Below the pieces are notes generated by a model. That model ran no database searches, was not told the DNA's origin, and saw only the letters and a list, made by a program, of their open reading frames with translations. A stretch of DNA of 64,000 nucleotides from Sva-07 sp963698435 (GTDB taxonomy: Bacteria; Actinomycetota; Acidimicrobiia; Acidimicrobiales; Ilumatobacteraceae), in contig CAVOQV010000007.1 in NCBI GenBank assembly GCA_963698435.1, forward strand, positions 62,001 to 126,000, in the 5' to 3' direction. This document shows, one piece after another, positions 1-7,426 of this stretch. Every line of letters starts with the position of its first letter. The first letter of the stretch is position 1. Position numbers and translations under genes: made by a program.

Positions 1-431
1 TTCAGCGAGCCATCGAGATTCCACGACCAACCGTGGAACGCACAGCGCAGGTTCTTCGCCCCCTCGCCGTGTGCCTCGCGGAGCCGTCGCCCGCGGTGTA
101 GGCAGGCGTTGCGGTAGGCCTTGATGCCGTCGGCGGTGCGCACGATCAGGAACGACATGTCGGCGATCTCGTAGACGTGGTAGTCGCCGACGTTCGGGAT
201 CTCCTCCTCGAGACAGGCGAGCTGCCAGACCCGGCTCCAGAGCTTCTCCACTTCGAGCGCGTGGAACTCGGGCGAGGTGTAGTACCACGCGGGGACCCGT
301 GTGTTTCCCTCGCGCAGCCCCACGCGTGACTCGGCGCGCAGGAGGTCGGACACTGGGTGGGAGTCGGCGTCGAGCAACTCGGAGAGGCTGACGCCTGCTG
401 AGCGGTTGGTGCCGGTGATCGTCTCGGTCAT
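1..431 (-). CDS. Rieske [2Fe-2S] ring-hydroxylating oxygenase, large subunit (partial, C-terminus off the window)
   Basis: Only the first ~143 codons lie inside the window. The start is the ATG at 431, four bases after the stop of the upstream gene. The Rieske cluster-binding signature is visible as CLHRGR near residue 110 and CAFHGW near residue 128, the C-x-H...C-x2-H ligand set of ring-hydroxylating oxygenase alpha subunits. The N-terminal part resembles the Rieske protein at 30321-31727: both share a region with 'SRVWQLAC' or 'SRVWQFAC' followed by an EEHIPEPGDY-like segment. Family role: oxygenation of an aromatic, alicyclic or N-methyl substrate, with electrons from a separate reductase that is not in this window. 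The substrate is unknown. It is probably co-transcribed with the two genes upstream (436-2248). Confidence 0.85.
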   Translation of the reverse strand, partial: MTETITGTNRSAGVSLSELLDADSHPVSDLLRAESRVGLREGNTRVPAWYYTSPEFHALEVEKLWSRVWQLACLEEEIPNVGDYHVYEIADMSFLIVRTADGIKAYRNACLHRGRRLREAHGEGAKNLRCAFHGWSWNLDGSL

Positions 432-435
432 CGCT

Positions 436-1716
436 TCATGATCGCGCGTCGGCCGGTTCGAGGTACGGGCCGAGCACCTGCTGCATCCGCAACCGCTCGG
501 GGATTCGTTCGGATCCGATCACGCGGTCGATCTCCTCGTGGAGATGCCAGATCCGTCGCTCCTGGTAGTTGATCGGTATGCCGCGCAACGCGGGCGATTC
601 CATCGAACGCTGCATCGGCGCCATGTTTCGTTCGTCCTCGGCCATGATCTGGTTGTAGACGCCGCGCCGGTACTGCCAGTGCTCGGGGAGCGCGTCGGGA
701 TCGAATCGGTCCTCGCCGTCGGGTGGCAGTGCGTAGTAGATCCAGTCAAGACGGGTCGTGTTCTTGTCGATCGGCCAGAACAGGTTGATCGGAAAGCCGA
801 TCCGACCGAGCGGGATGATGGCATTCGGGAACAAGCTGACCGCAGTGCTGGTGCAGTCGACCATCGGTGGCACACCATCGATTGTCGGGAAGGGCGTCTG
901 ATCGATGTGTTGCCAGTCGTCCCATGCGCGGAGCCCCATCCGCGAGCAGTGCTGCGTCGAGAACGGCGTGATCATCCGGCTGTGACCGTGCGGGTACAGA
1001 CCCATGGCGGCGCCGCGGTTGTCGAGCACGCTCACGCCGTCGTGGGAGTGGATGTGGCGGAAGTGGTACACCTCCAGGAACGCCTCGGCCGTGACCTTCC
1101 AGTTGCACGGCACGATGCGTGACTCCCGGTAGACCTCACGGAGCCGTTCACCCTGGAACGGCTCGAGCATCTCCCAAGCCGGTCCGAGCCAGTCGCGCAG
1201 TGGCGTCGCCTCGGGGTTCCGGTTGACGAACACGAAGCCGGCGGCGGTCTCGCAGCTCGCCTGTGGGAGGCAGCGCTGTGTCCAGTCGAGGTCGACGAAG
1301 TCGCGTTCGTCGGGCACCGAGACGAGCGTGCCGCCGTCGATCTCGTAGGTCCACGAGTGATACTGGCACCGCAGGCGACGGGCGGATCCCCGCTCGTCGC
1401 GCACGACCGGCGCGCCCCGATGCTGGCAGGTGTTGTAGAAGCAGCGGATCTCGCCGTCGGTGCCCCGCACGATCAGCAGGGGCACACCGAGATCGTCGAA
1501 CGTGATGTAGTCGCCGGGCTCCGCGACGTTCTCGGCTCGGCCGGCGATCACCCACGTGTTGGGCCACAGGAATTCCTGCTCCAGGTCGTGGAACTCGTCG
1601 CTGGTGTGGCGCTCGGTGGGGATGTCGTGGAACGCCGGAAACCCGTCCGGCGGCGCGGTGCGGGCGAACTCGAATTGCATGTCCGCCACGATGCGGTCGA
1701 TCAGGGCCGGGTCCAT
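436..1716 (-). CDS. Rieske [2Fe-2S] ring-hydroxylating oxygenase, alpha subunit
   Basis: 426 residues, the usual size for a complete alpha subunit. The Rieske domain has C97-x-H99 (CQHRGAP) and C117-x2-H120 (CQYHSW). The C-terminal catalytic domain carries the mononuclear-iron motif 'EVYHFRHIH', with the two His four residues apart. The start chosen is the ATG at 1716, one base after the stop of the upstream PPOX gene; the frame stays open further upstream, but that part would overlap the PPOX coding sequence. Substrate unknown. Two different oxygenase large subunits side by side (this and 1-431) could be isozymes or two steps of one pathway. No ferredoxin, reductase or beta subunit is adjacent. 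Confidence 0.9.
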   Translation of the reverse strand: MDPALIDRIVADMQFEFARTAPPDGFPAFHDIPTERHTSDEFHDLEQEFLWPNTWVIAGRAENVAEPGDYITFDDLGVPLLIVRGTDGEIRCFYNTCQHRGAPVVRDERGSARRLRCQYHSWTYEIDGGTLVSVPDERDFVDLDWTQRCLPQASCETAAGFVFVNRNPEATPLRDWLGPAWEMLEPFQGERLREVYRESRIVPCNWKVTAEAFLEVYHFRHIHSHDGVSVLDNRGAAMGLYPHGHSRMITPFSTQHCSRMGLRAWDDWQHIDQTPFPTIDGVPPMVDCTSTAVSLFPNAIIPLGRIGFPINLFWPIDKNTTRLDWIYYALPPDGEDRFDPDALPEHWQYRRGVYNQIMAEDERNMAPMQRSMESPALRGIPINYQERRIWHLHEEIDRVIGSERIPERLRMQQVLGPYLEPADARS

Positions 1717-1717
1717 C

Positions 1718-2248
1718 TCACACCTTGGAGCTGGTCTTGCCAGCCGGCGAGTTGGCGAACATTGCCTCGGAGTCGAAACCGATTCGGGCATCGGGATCGA
1801 TGCGGATCACGACGCGGCCCGGCGAGTCGAGGTGGCGGACGAAGGCGGCCTGTGCGGATTCGTCGGTCGGCCGGACCTTGCGGGCGAGCACCGGGTAGAA
1901 CCAGTCGAGTGTCGCCCGGTCATCGAGCACCGTGGCATTGCCCTTGTAGGTGACAGCCTGGCTGATACCGATGTCGGTGCCGCGGCTGCTGACAGCGATC
2001 GCCACGCGGGGTCGCGCCTCGACGGCGGGCACGCGCTTGCGTCGCCGGGTACACGTGAGCCAGAACGCGCCATCGTGGTAGACGAAGTTCATGATCACAC
2101 CGACCGGGTCACCGGTCTTGGTGGTCCACATGAACGTGCACTCGGTCTGCGTATCGAGCAGGACCTCCTCCCGGTCGCCCGACAGGGTGAACACCGAGAC
2201 GTCCTCGTAGCTGTCGGTGTACCCGGAGTCGTCGTTCTGCTCGCTCAT
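1718..2248 (-). CDS. PPOX-fold (pyridoxamine 5'-phosphate oxidase-like) protein, probably flavin or F420 binding
   Basis: 176 residues. It is related over its length to the product of 24701-25222: both begin 'YEDV.VF', share 'ECTF.W', 'PVGVIM', 'FWLT', 'VTYKG' and 'DWFYP', and end with 'R.V...P..RIG'. These belong to the split beta-barrel flavin reductase/F420-dependent oxidoreductase superfamily. The ATG start at 2248 opens the operon 1718-436-1, so the protein probably serves the same pathway as the two Rieske oxygenases, either as a reductase or as a small substrate-modifying enzyme. The cofactor cannot be decided from sequence. Confidence 0.75.
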   Translation of the reverse strand: MSEQNDDSGYTDSYEDVSVFTLSGDREEVLLDTQTECTFMWTTKTGDPVGVIMNFVYHDGAFWLTCTRRRKRVPAVEARPRVAIAVSSRGTDIGISQAVTYKGNATVLDDRATLDWFYPVLARKVRPTDESAQAAFVRHLDSPGRVVIRIDPDARIGFDSEAMFANSPAGKTSSKV

Positions 2249-2464
2249 CGGTCTCCTCGTGGTCGCATGGTCGGGGGTCGAATGGTGGTCGCGCCGTGGG
2301 CGTCTCCACCGAACGGGATCGTCCGGAGGGGACCCGTTCAGTTTCGTCGCTGGGGCGTCTCGGCGACGAAGGGGAGGGCCGCCCGACGGCTTGGCCGGTG
2401 GAGACGGTGCCCGGTAGGGTTCGCCGGACCATCAGCTCGTCAGCTACTCCCTGGGGGATCAGAC
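2249..2464. promoter_or_regulatory. Divergent promoter region with two inverted repeats
   Basis: 216 bp between divergent genes (PPOX on minus, PEP-domain enzyme on plus). Two inverted repeats are visible: GAACGGG/CCCGTTC at 2311-2317 and 2333-2339, and TTCGTCGC/GCGACGAA at 2343-2350 and 2363-2370. They lie back to back and could be operators for a dimeric regulator or leader hairpins of the plus-strand gene. No regulator gene is adjacent. No clear -10/-35 pair was identified. Confidence 0.4.
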
Positions 2465-4198
2465 ATGCTCGGAGATCGCTGGATCTACGACCGCGTTCCG
2501 ACCGAACGCTTTCCGAACTACACGCGGGGCAACGCCGGCGAGGTGCTCGCCGACCCGGTGAGTCCGATCGGCTGGACGTTCTGTTGCGAGCCCGGCATGG
2601 TCCGGGGATGCGTCGACGGATTCGAGCAGATGGGTGTGTTCGACGCCCTGGAGTACGACCAGGAGTTTCCCGAGACCTTCGGACTCTTCGGCGGCTACTT
2701 CTACAACTCGCTCACCCAGTCGCGTCTCTTCGGTATCCGTTCCGGAGCCGGTTGGGAGGCGATCGACAACACCTTCTTCGACACCGAGAGCCAGCAGATC
2801 CCCGCCTACGTCGCTGCGGACTGGCACGACTCGCCGCGACACACCCAGAAGCTACAGCTCACCGTCGGCTGGTGTCTCACCACGCCGAACGTGCCCGAGA
2901 TCGACCGCCAGAAGCCCGAGGTCAAGGCCCTGCGCGACAGCCGGCCCGACCTGTCGACGCTCACCGACGTCCAGCTCCTCGCCCGCGCCCGCACGATGCA
3001 GCGCTACCTCCGAGCGACGTTCTCCCAGGTCGTGTGGGCGGCGCTCGGAAGCTCGGTCGGCAACGGCATCCTTCCGACGCTGATCACCGACGACCCGAGC
3101 GCGATCGGGAAGCTGATCACCGGCATCGGTGACGTCGACTCGGCTGACATCGCCGGCCGCATCTTCCGGCTCTCGCGGCAGGTCAACGCGAGCGACGAGC
3201 TCCAGGCGGCCTTCGCCGAGGGCAACGAGGGCGTGTTCGGCCGGATCGCAGCGTCAGCGTCGGCCGAGGCAGCGGAGTTCACCGCCGCGGTCGCCGAGTT
3301 CATGTACGTTCACGGCAGCCGAGGCCCCAACGAGTACGACCCGTACTCGTGGAGCTACGAGTCCCGGCCGTTCCTCCTGGCCCAGGCGATCGACAAGGTT
3401 CGCAGCGCAGGCGACGACCACGATCCCGTGGCGACCCTCGCTGCCGGTGCGGCCGAGCGGCAACGGCTGATCGAGCACTACAGCCAGGTCTTCGCCGCCG
3501 ACCCCGAGGCCCAGGGCACCTTCCTCGCTGCGGTGAACTCGTTGGCCGTGTTCATGGCGGCGCGTGAGCGGTGCAAGAGCAACCACATCCGTGTCGTCGG
3601 CGAGGTTCGCGAGTGCTTCCTCGAGCTTGGCCGCCGCGCCGTCGCTGCTGGTCACCTCGGCCACGTGCGTCAGGTGTTCATGCTGCTCGCCGACGAACTC
3701 GACGACTGGCTCGTCGATCCCGCCGCCTTCACCGAGCGGCTCGCCGAGCGAGAGCAGGACTACCTGTCGCTCTACGACCTCGAGCCCCCGTACATCGTCG
3801 ACACGGTCGTGCCCCCGCTGAGCGAGTGGAGGCGGAAGGACTCCCTCACCGCCGAGCAGGTCGCCGTCGGGGACGTGCTCAGTGGTGTGGCAGGATCACC
3901 CGGCACGGTCACCGGTACCGCACGGGTGCTGCACAACCTCGATGACGGCGATCGGCTCGAACCCGGCGACATCCTGATCGCCGAGTCGACCGACCCGTCG
4001 TGGACGCCGCTCTTCCTTGCCGCCGGTGGCGTGATCACCAACATCGGTGCCGTTGGTACCCATGCGGTGATCGTGAGCCGCGAACTGGGCATCCCGTGTG
4101 TTCCCTCGATCGCCGACGCAACTCGCCGTATCCCGGACGGAGCGACGATCACCCTCGACGGGTCGACCGGGAAGGTCACGATCGTCTCGATGTCCTGA
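2465..4198 (+). CDS. PEP-utilising-enzyme mobile-domain protein without an ATP-grasp domain
   Basis: 577 residues from the ATG at 2465. The C-terminal ~90 residues are a PEP-utilising mobile (phosphohistidine swivelling) domain: 'GDILIAESTDPSWTPLF', then 'GVITNIGAVGTHAVIVSREL' with the candidate phospho-acceptor His at 533, then 'IPDGATITLDG'. In PEP synthase, PPDK and rifampin phosphotransferase this domain shuttles phosphate from an ATP-grasp domain; here the N-terminal ~480 residues show no recognisable ATP-grasp motif. The central part resembles the middle region of stand-alone PEP-utilising proteins seen near oxygenase genes in actinobacteria. It could act with a separate ATP-binding partner, as in phenylphosphate synthase, whose subunits split these functions. 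Substrate unknown. Confidence 0.75.
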   Translation: MLGDRWIYDRVPTERFPNYTRGNAGEVLADPVSPIGWTFCCEPGMVRGCVDGFEQMGVFDALEYDQEFPETFGLFGGYFYNSLTQSRLFGIRSGAGWEAIDNTFFDTESQQIPAYVAADWHDSPRHTQKLQLTVGWCLTTPNVPEIDRQKPEVKALRDSRPDLSTLTDVQLLARARTMQRYLRATFSQVVWAALGSSVGNGILPTLITDDPSAIGKLITGIGDVDSADIAGRIFRLSRQVNASDELQAAFAEGNEGVFGRIAASASAEAAEFTAAVAEFMYVHGSRGPNEYDPYSWSYESRPFLLAQAIDKVRSAGDDHDPVATLAAGAAERQRLIEHYSQVFAADPEAQGTFLAAVNSLAVFMAARERCKSNHIRVVGEVRECFLELGRRAVAAGHLGHVRQVFMLLADELDDWLVDPAAFTERLAEREQDYLSLYDLEPPYIVDTVVPPLSEWRRKDSLTAEQVAVGDVLSGVAGSPGTVTGTARVLHNLDDGDRLEPGDILIAESTDPSWTPLFLAAGGVITNIGAVGTHAVIVSRELGIPCVPSIADATRRIPDGATITLDGSTGKVTIVSMS

Positions 4199-4243
4199 AC
4201 TCCGATCACGCAGGCGTGAATGGGCGGCGGCTGCCCACGGTCG

Positions 4244-4657
4244 TCAGCGACGGCGGATCTCGAACACGGGGATCGTGCGCGGAGCTGCGCGTGCGACGTA
4301 GTCGGCGAGTCGCGGGGTCGTCTCGGCGCGGCGTCCGACGATCGCCGCTGCTTCGTGGCCATCGAGTTCCACCACGTCGGCCAGGAACCGCTCCGTCCCG
4401 TGTTCGACGTCGACGACAGGATGCGCTCGAAGGTTGAAGCACCAGGCGGGTTCGACCGCAGCGCCCTCGGCGGTGCCGAACAGCAACATTCGGTCCTCCT
4501 CGAGCACCGGAATCAAGGGAACCTCCCGGACGGTACCGGTTCGCGCGCCGATGGTGTGGACGATCACGAGCGGAAGGCCGCCAAACCGGGCGACGACGCC
4601 CGAATTGGAGCGGAAGTCGGCGATGACGTCGGTATTGAACGACTCCCAGTCACGCAT
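4244..4657 (-). CDS. DDN-family F420H2-dependent nitroreductase/quinone reductase
   Basis: 137 residues. The 'VIVHTIGARTGTVREVPLIPV' type of segment near residues 31-50 and the following '...FNLRAHPVVDVE' match the deazaflavin-dependent nitroreductase (DDN, PF04075) fold, whose members reduce quinones or nitro compounds with F420H2. The length is typical. It is convergent with 2465-4198 and divergent from 4702-5124. A housekeeping quinone-reductase role is as likely as a pathway role. Confidence 0.8.
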   Translation of the reverse strand: MRDWESFNTDVIADFRSNSGVVARFGGLPLVIVHTIGARTGTVREVPLIPVLEEDRMLLFGTAEGAAVEPAWCFNLRAHPVVDVEHGTERFLADVVELDGHEAAAIVGRRAETTPRLADYVARAAPRTIPVFEIRRR

Positions 4658-4701
4658 GCTTCGAAACGTACTGGACGAGGTCTGACCGCTACCTTGCCGA
4701 G

Positions 4702-5124
4702 GTGGACCCCAGCGAGATCGAGTCGTTCCTGTCCGAGCCGCGTGATGCCGTGCTGAGCGTGATGCTGCCGTCGGGTCGTGCGATGGGCACGCCGATCTGG
4801 TTCCGGTGGGTCAACGGCGTGGCCCGCTTCCAGAGCCCGACGGGTTCGTCGAAGACCGCAGCGCTGCGCTCGACCGGGAGGGCCAGCCTGTGCGTCCACG
4901 ATCAGTCACTGCCGCTCGCTCGTTACGTCACGTTGGAAGGCCCGGTGAGCGAGGTCGAGTTCGATCTCGACGCCGACATCGCCGCCGCCGCGCGGCACTA
5001 CCTGGGCGACGATGCCGGTGCGTTCGTCTCGAGGATCGAGCAGGCACTCGCATCGGGACGGCGATGGGCGAGCTTCGAGCTCGAACCGACGACGGTCGTC
5101 GCGCGCAGCCAGTCACTCGGCTGA
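4702..5124 (+). CDS. PPOX-class, probably F420-dependent, oxidoreductase
   Basis: 140 residues from a GTG at 4702 (MDPSEIESFL...). It has the usual short PPOX pattern: 'DAVLSVMLPSGRAMGTPIWF', then 'RASLCVHD', then 'YVTLEGPVS', with conserved C-terminal 'FELEPTTVVA'. This is the F420-dependent type (Rv1155/Rv2991-like) rather than true PdxH, since the PLP-site residues are not evident. The GTG start is chosen because no upstream in-frame alternative fits between it and the divergent DDN gene. It precedes the acyl-CoA ligase by 48 bp and may be co-transcribed with it. Confidence 0.75.
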   Translation: MDPSEIESFLSEPRDAVLSVMLPSGRAMGTPIWFRWVNGVARFQSPTGSSKTAALRSTGRASLCVHDQSLPLARYVTLEGPVSEVEFDLDADIAAAARHYLGDDAGAFVSRIEQALASGRRWASFELEPTTVVARSQSLG

Positions 5125-5172
5125 TCCCATGCCCGGTCGCCCGGGTACTGTCGAAGCGACGAAAGGGGTCGC

Positions 5173-6804
5173 ATGAGCGCAGGGTTGAGTGAGAACTGGG
5201 CGACGTTGTGGGAGGCGTTCGCCGACGCCCAGCCGGACCAGACCGCGGTCGTGGTCGGCGACGTGTCACAGACGTGGCGCGAGCTGGATGACCGGGCCGC
5301 CCGACTTGCGTCGGCGCTCGCCGCACGCGGCTGCAGTATCGGAACTCGCATCGCACAGTTGATGTACAACTGCCCGGAGTATCTCGAATCGTCGTACGCG
5401 GCGTTCAAGCTCCGAGCCACGCCGGTCAACGTGAACTATCGGTACAAGTCGCCCGAGATCGCGTACATCTGCGACAACGCCGGTGCAGAGGTGCTCGTGT
5501 TCCACGGCTCGCTCGGCCCGCACGTCGCCGACGCCGTCGCGTCGATGCCGACCGTGCGCGTGCTGCTCCAGGTCGACGACGGTACGCCGCTCGTCGAAGG
5601 GGCCGAGTGGTACCACGAGGTCGTCGGTGCCTCGGAGCCTGCTGCCAGGATCGAGAGGTCAGGCGAGGACACCCTGATGCTCTACACCGGCGGCACCACG
5701 GGCAATCCGAAAGGGGTCGTGTGGCGCCACGTCGATCTGTTCGGTGCCTTGGCCTTCACGGCCTACATGTCGGCCGGTATCGAGGTGCCGACCACCGCCG
5801 ACGACGTCGGGCGGGTCGCTGCTGAACTCCGGGCCGAGGGCAAGAGCCCCGTGATGCTGTGCGCGCCGCCGTTGATGCACGGCACGGCGCTGTTCCTGGC
5901 GATCGGCGCGTTCGTGATGGGCGGCAGCGTGGTGTTGCTCGGAAGCCGATCGTTCGACGCCAACGAACTGTGGGACCTCGTGCAACGACATCGCGTGACG
6001 CAGATCTCCCTCGTCGGCGACGCGTTCGCCCGGCCACTCAACGAGGCGCTCGACGCCGCGGAAGCCGACGGTGTGCTCCACGACCTGACCTCGGTGACGC
6101 GCATCGTGTCGACCGGAGCGACGCTGTCGGTCGATCAGAAGCGCGCCTTCCAGCGCCGGCTTCCCAACGCGGTGATCATCGACATGATCGGTGCATCCGA
6201 GGGCGGTCCGTATGCGATGTCGATGACGATGCCCGGCGCCGAGCCGCCCGAGACGGCGGTCTTCACCGCGCCGCCCAACGTCGTCACGATCGATCCGATG
6301 ACCGATCAGGTCCTGCCGCGAGGGTCGGAGGTGCCAGGCATGCTCGCGGCGACCGGTCCGATGCCGCGCGGCTACTGGGGCGACGAGGCCAAGACCGCCG
6401 AGACGTTCCGAACCATCGGCGGCGTCCGCTACACGGTGCCGGGTGACTTCGCCACGATCGCCGAGGACGGCACGGTGACCCTGCTCGGCCGGGGATCGGT
6501 GTGCATCAACTCCGGCGGCGAGAAGATCTACCCCGAGGAGGTCGAAGTGGCCGCTCGCAAGCATCCGAACGTGATCGATGCCAACGCCGTCGGGGTTCCT
6601 CACGAACGCTTCGGTGAGACCGTGGTGCTCGTGTGTTCGGTCCGCGAGCCGACCCCGGCGGACGAGATCATCGCCACAGTCAAGTCGTCGATCGCCGACT
6701 ACAAGGCGCCGCGCCGCGTCGTCTTCGTCGACGAGGTCTACCGCGCGCCGAACGGCAAGGCTGACTACCGCTGGGCCCGCGACCAAGCTCTCGCCGCCCC
6801 CTGA
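5173..6804 (+). CDS. Acyl-CoA synthetase / AMP-binding ligase (fadD-type)
   Basis: 543 residues. ANL-superfamily motifs are present: the P-loop 'MLYTGGTTGNPKGVVW' near residues 173-188, the 'GASEGG' A5-type motif, 'PGDFATIAEDG' before the hinge, and the C-terminal 'APNGKADYRWAR' with the catalytic Lys. ATG at 5173 is preceded by GAAAGGGG. It activates a carboxylic acid to an acyl-CoA through an acyl-AMP intermediate. The overall type is that of actinobacterial FadD proteins acting on branched or cyclic acids; the actual substrate is not predictable. It ends just before the palindromic repeats at 6819-6920. Confidence 0.9.
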   Translation: MSAGLSENWATLWEAFADAQPDQTAVVVGDVSQTWRELDDRAARLASALAARGCSIGTRIAQLMYNCPEYLESSYAAFKLRATPVNVNYRYKSPEIAYICDNAGAEVLVFHGSLGPHVADAVASMPTVRVLLQVDDGTPLVEGAEWYHEVVGASEPAARIERSGEDTLMLYTGGTTGNPKGVVWRHVDLFGALAFTAYMSAGIEVPTTADDVGRVAAELRAEGKSPVMLCAPPLMHGTALFLAIGAFVMGGSVVLLGSRSFDANELWDLVQRHRVTQISLVGDAFARPLNEALDAAEADGVLHDLTSVTRIVSTGATLSVDQKRAFQRRLPNAVIIDMIGASEGGPYAMSMTMPGAEPPETAVFTAPPNVVTIDPMTDQVLPRGSEVPGMLAATGPMPRGYWGDEAKTAETFRTIGGVRYTVPGDFATIAEDGTVTLLGRGSVCINSGGEKIYPEEVEVAARKHPNVIDANAVGVPHERFGETVVLVCSVREPTPADEIIATVKSSIADYKAPRRVVFVDEVYRAPNGKADYRWARDQALAAP

Positions 6805-6818
6805 CCCGCGACCTCCAC

Positions 6819-6858
6819 CGATGAGCGAACCGTCCATATTCGGCGGTTTCGCTCATCG
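6819..6858. repeat. Palindromic intergenic repeat, copy 1
   Basis: Arms CGATGAGCGAA (6819-6829) and TTCGCTCATCG (6848-6858) form a perfect 11-bp stem around an 18-nt loop. It is one of seven related elements in the window (see 6879, 21938, 25856, 25918, 41622, 41683). It lies between the convergent genes 5173-6804 and 6940-7413, where it could serve as a bidirectional transcription terminator. Confidence 0.8.
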
Positions 6859-6878
6859 CAACGGAAATGCGGGCCGGT

Positions 6879-6920
6879 GCGATGAGCCATCTGTCCGTAT
6901 GCGGCGGTTTGGCTCATCGC
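6879..6920. repeat. Palindromic intergenic repeat, copy 2
   Basis: Arms GCGATGAGCCA (6879-6889) and TGGCTCATCGC (6910-6920). Compared with copy 1 the inner G:C pair is swapped to C:G on both arms, a compensatory change. The loop keeps the CCGTAT..CGG core seen in other copies. It forms a tandem pair with copy 1, 20 bp apart. Confidence 0.8.
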
Positions 6921-6939
6921 AACGGTGTCGTGGGTGGGC

Positions 6940-7413
6940 TCAGGGGAGGGACGCAGACCACCACTGTTCGAAGTGGGCAAGCACCGCGCTGTCGACGAGT
7001 TCGACGATCAGGCCGCTCGGTGGTTGGAGGTAGGTGAACATGCCGACCCCCTCGCCGGCGGTCGGATCGTGTTGGGCGCCCACCAGCGTCCAGCCGAGCG
7101 ACACGAGCCGGTCGGTTTCGGCCTGGACGTCGTCGGCCCACACCCCGACGTGATGCGCTCCGGGCGAGACCGTCCCGTCCCAGAAGGTGCCGACCGGACC
7201 TTCGAGCAACTCGATGTGCTGTGGCCCCTCCGCCGAGTACGTGTACTTCAGGTGGACCTCCTGCAATCCGCCGTCGGGTGTCCAGAGGCTCTGGGCCGGG
7301 TTCTCGCGGCGCTCGGCCCACGTGACGCCCATGCTGGACCCGATTTCGTCCATGGCAGCGACGAGGTCGGGGACCCGCACTCCGACATGGAACAGGCGCT
7401 GGTAGTCGATCAT
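6940..7413 (-). CDS. VOC-family (glyoxalase-fold) protein
   Basis: 157 residues from the ATG at 7413 (MIDYQRLFHVGVRV). The N-terminal 'FHVGVRVPDLVAAMDEI' and the internal 'GAHHVGVWADDVQAETDRL' are the paired beta-alpha-beta-beta-beta units of the vicinal oxygen chelate fold. Metal-ligand His is present in both units (H9 and the HH pair), and a Glu occurs in 'GLIVELVD' near the C-terminus. The pattern resembles methylmalonyl-CoA epimerase or lactoylglutathione-lyase-like proteins. It is the last gene of the minus-strand run that includes E1/E2 genes, 13 bp after the E2 gene, so it may act on a CoA ester or a ketol of that pathway. Confidence 0.8.
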   Translation of the reverse strand: MIDYQRLFHVGVRVPDLVAAMDEIGSSMGVTWAERRENPAQSLWTPDGGLQEVHLKYTYSAEGPQHIELLEGPVGTFWDGTVSPGAHHVGVWADDVQAETDRLVSLGWTLVGAQHDPTAGEGVGMFTYLQPPSGLIVELVDSAVLAHFEQWWSASLP

Positions 7414-7426
7414 CGAGATGCTCCGA

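Noticed and set aside
1357..2073. Overlapping plus- and minus-strand frames across the Rieske/PPOX junction
   Set aside because: They overlap real genes with strong motifs and show no family signature of their own.
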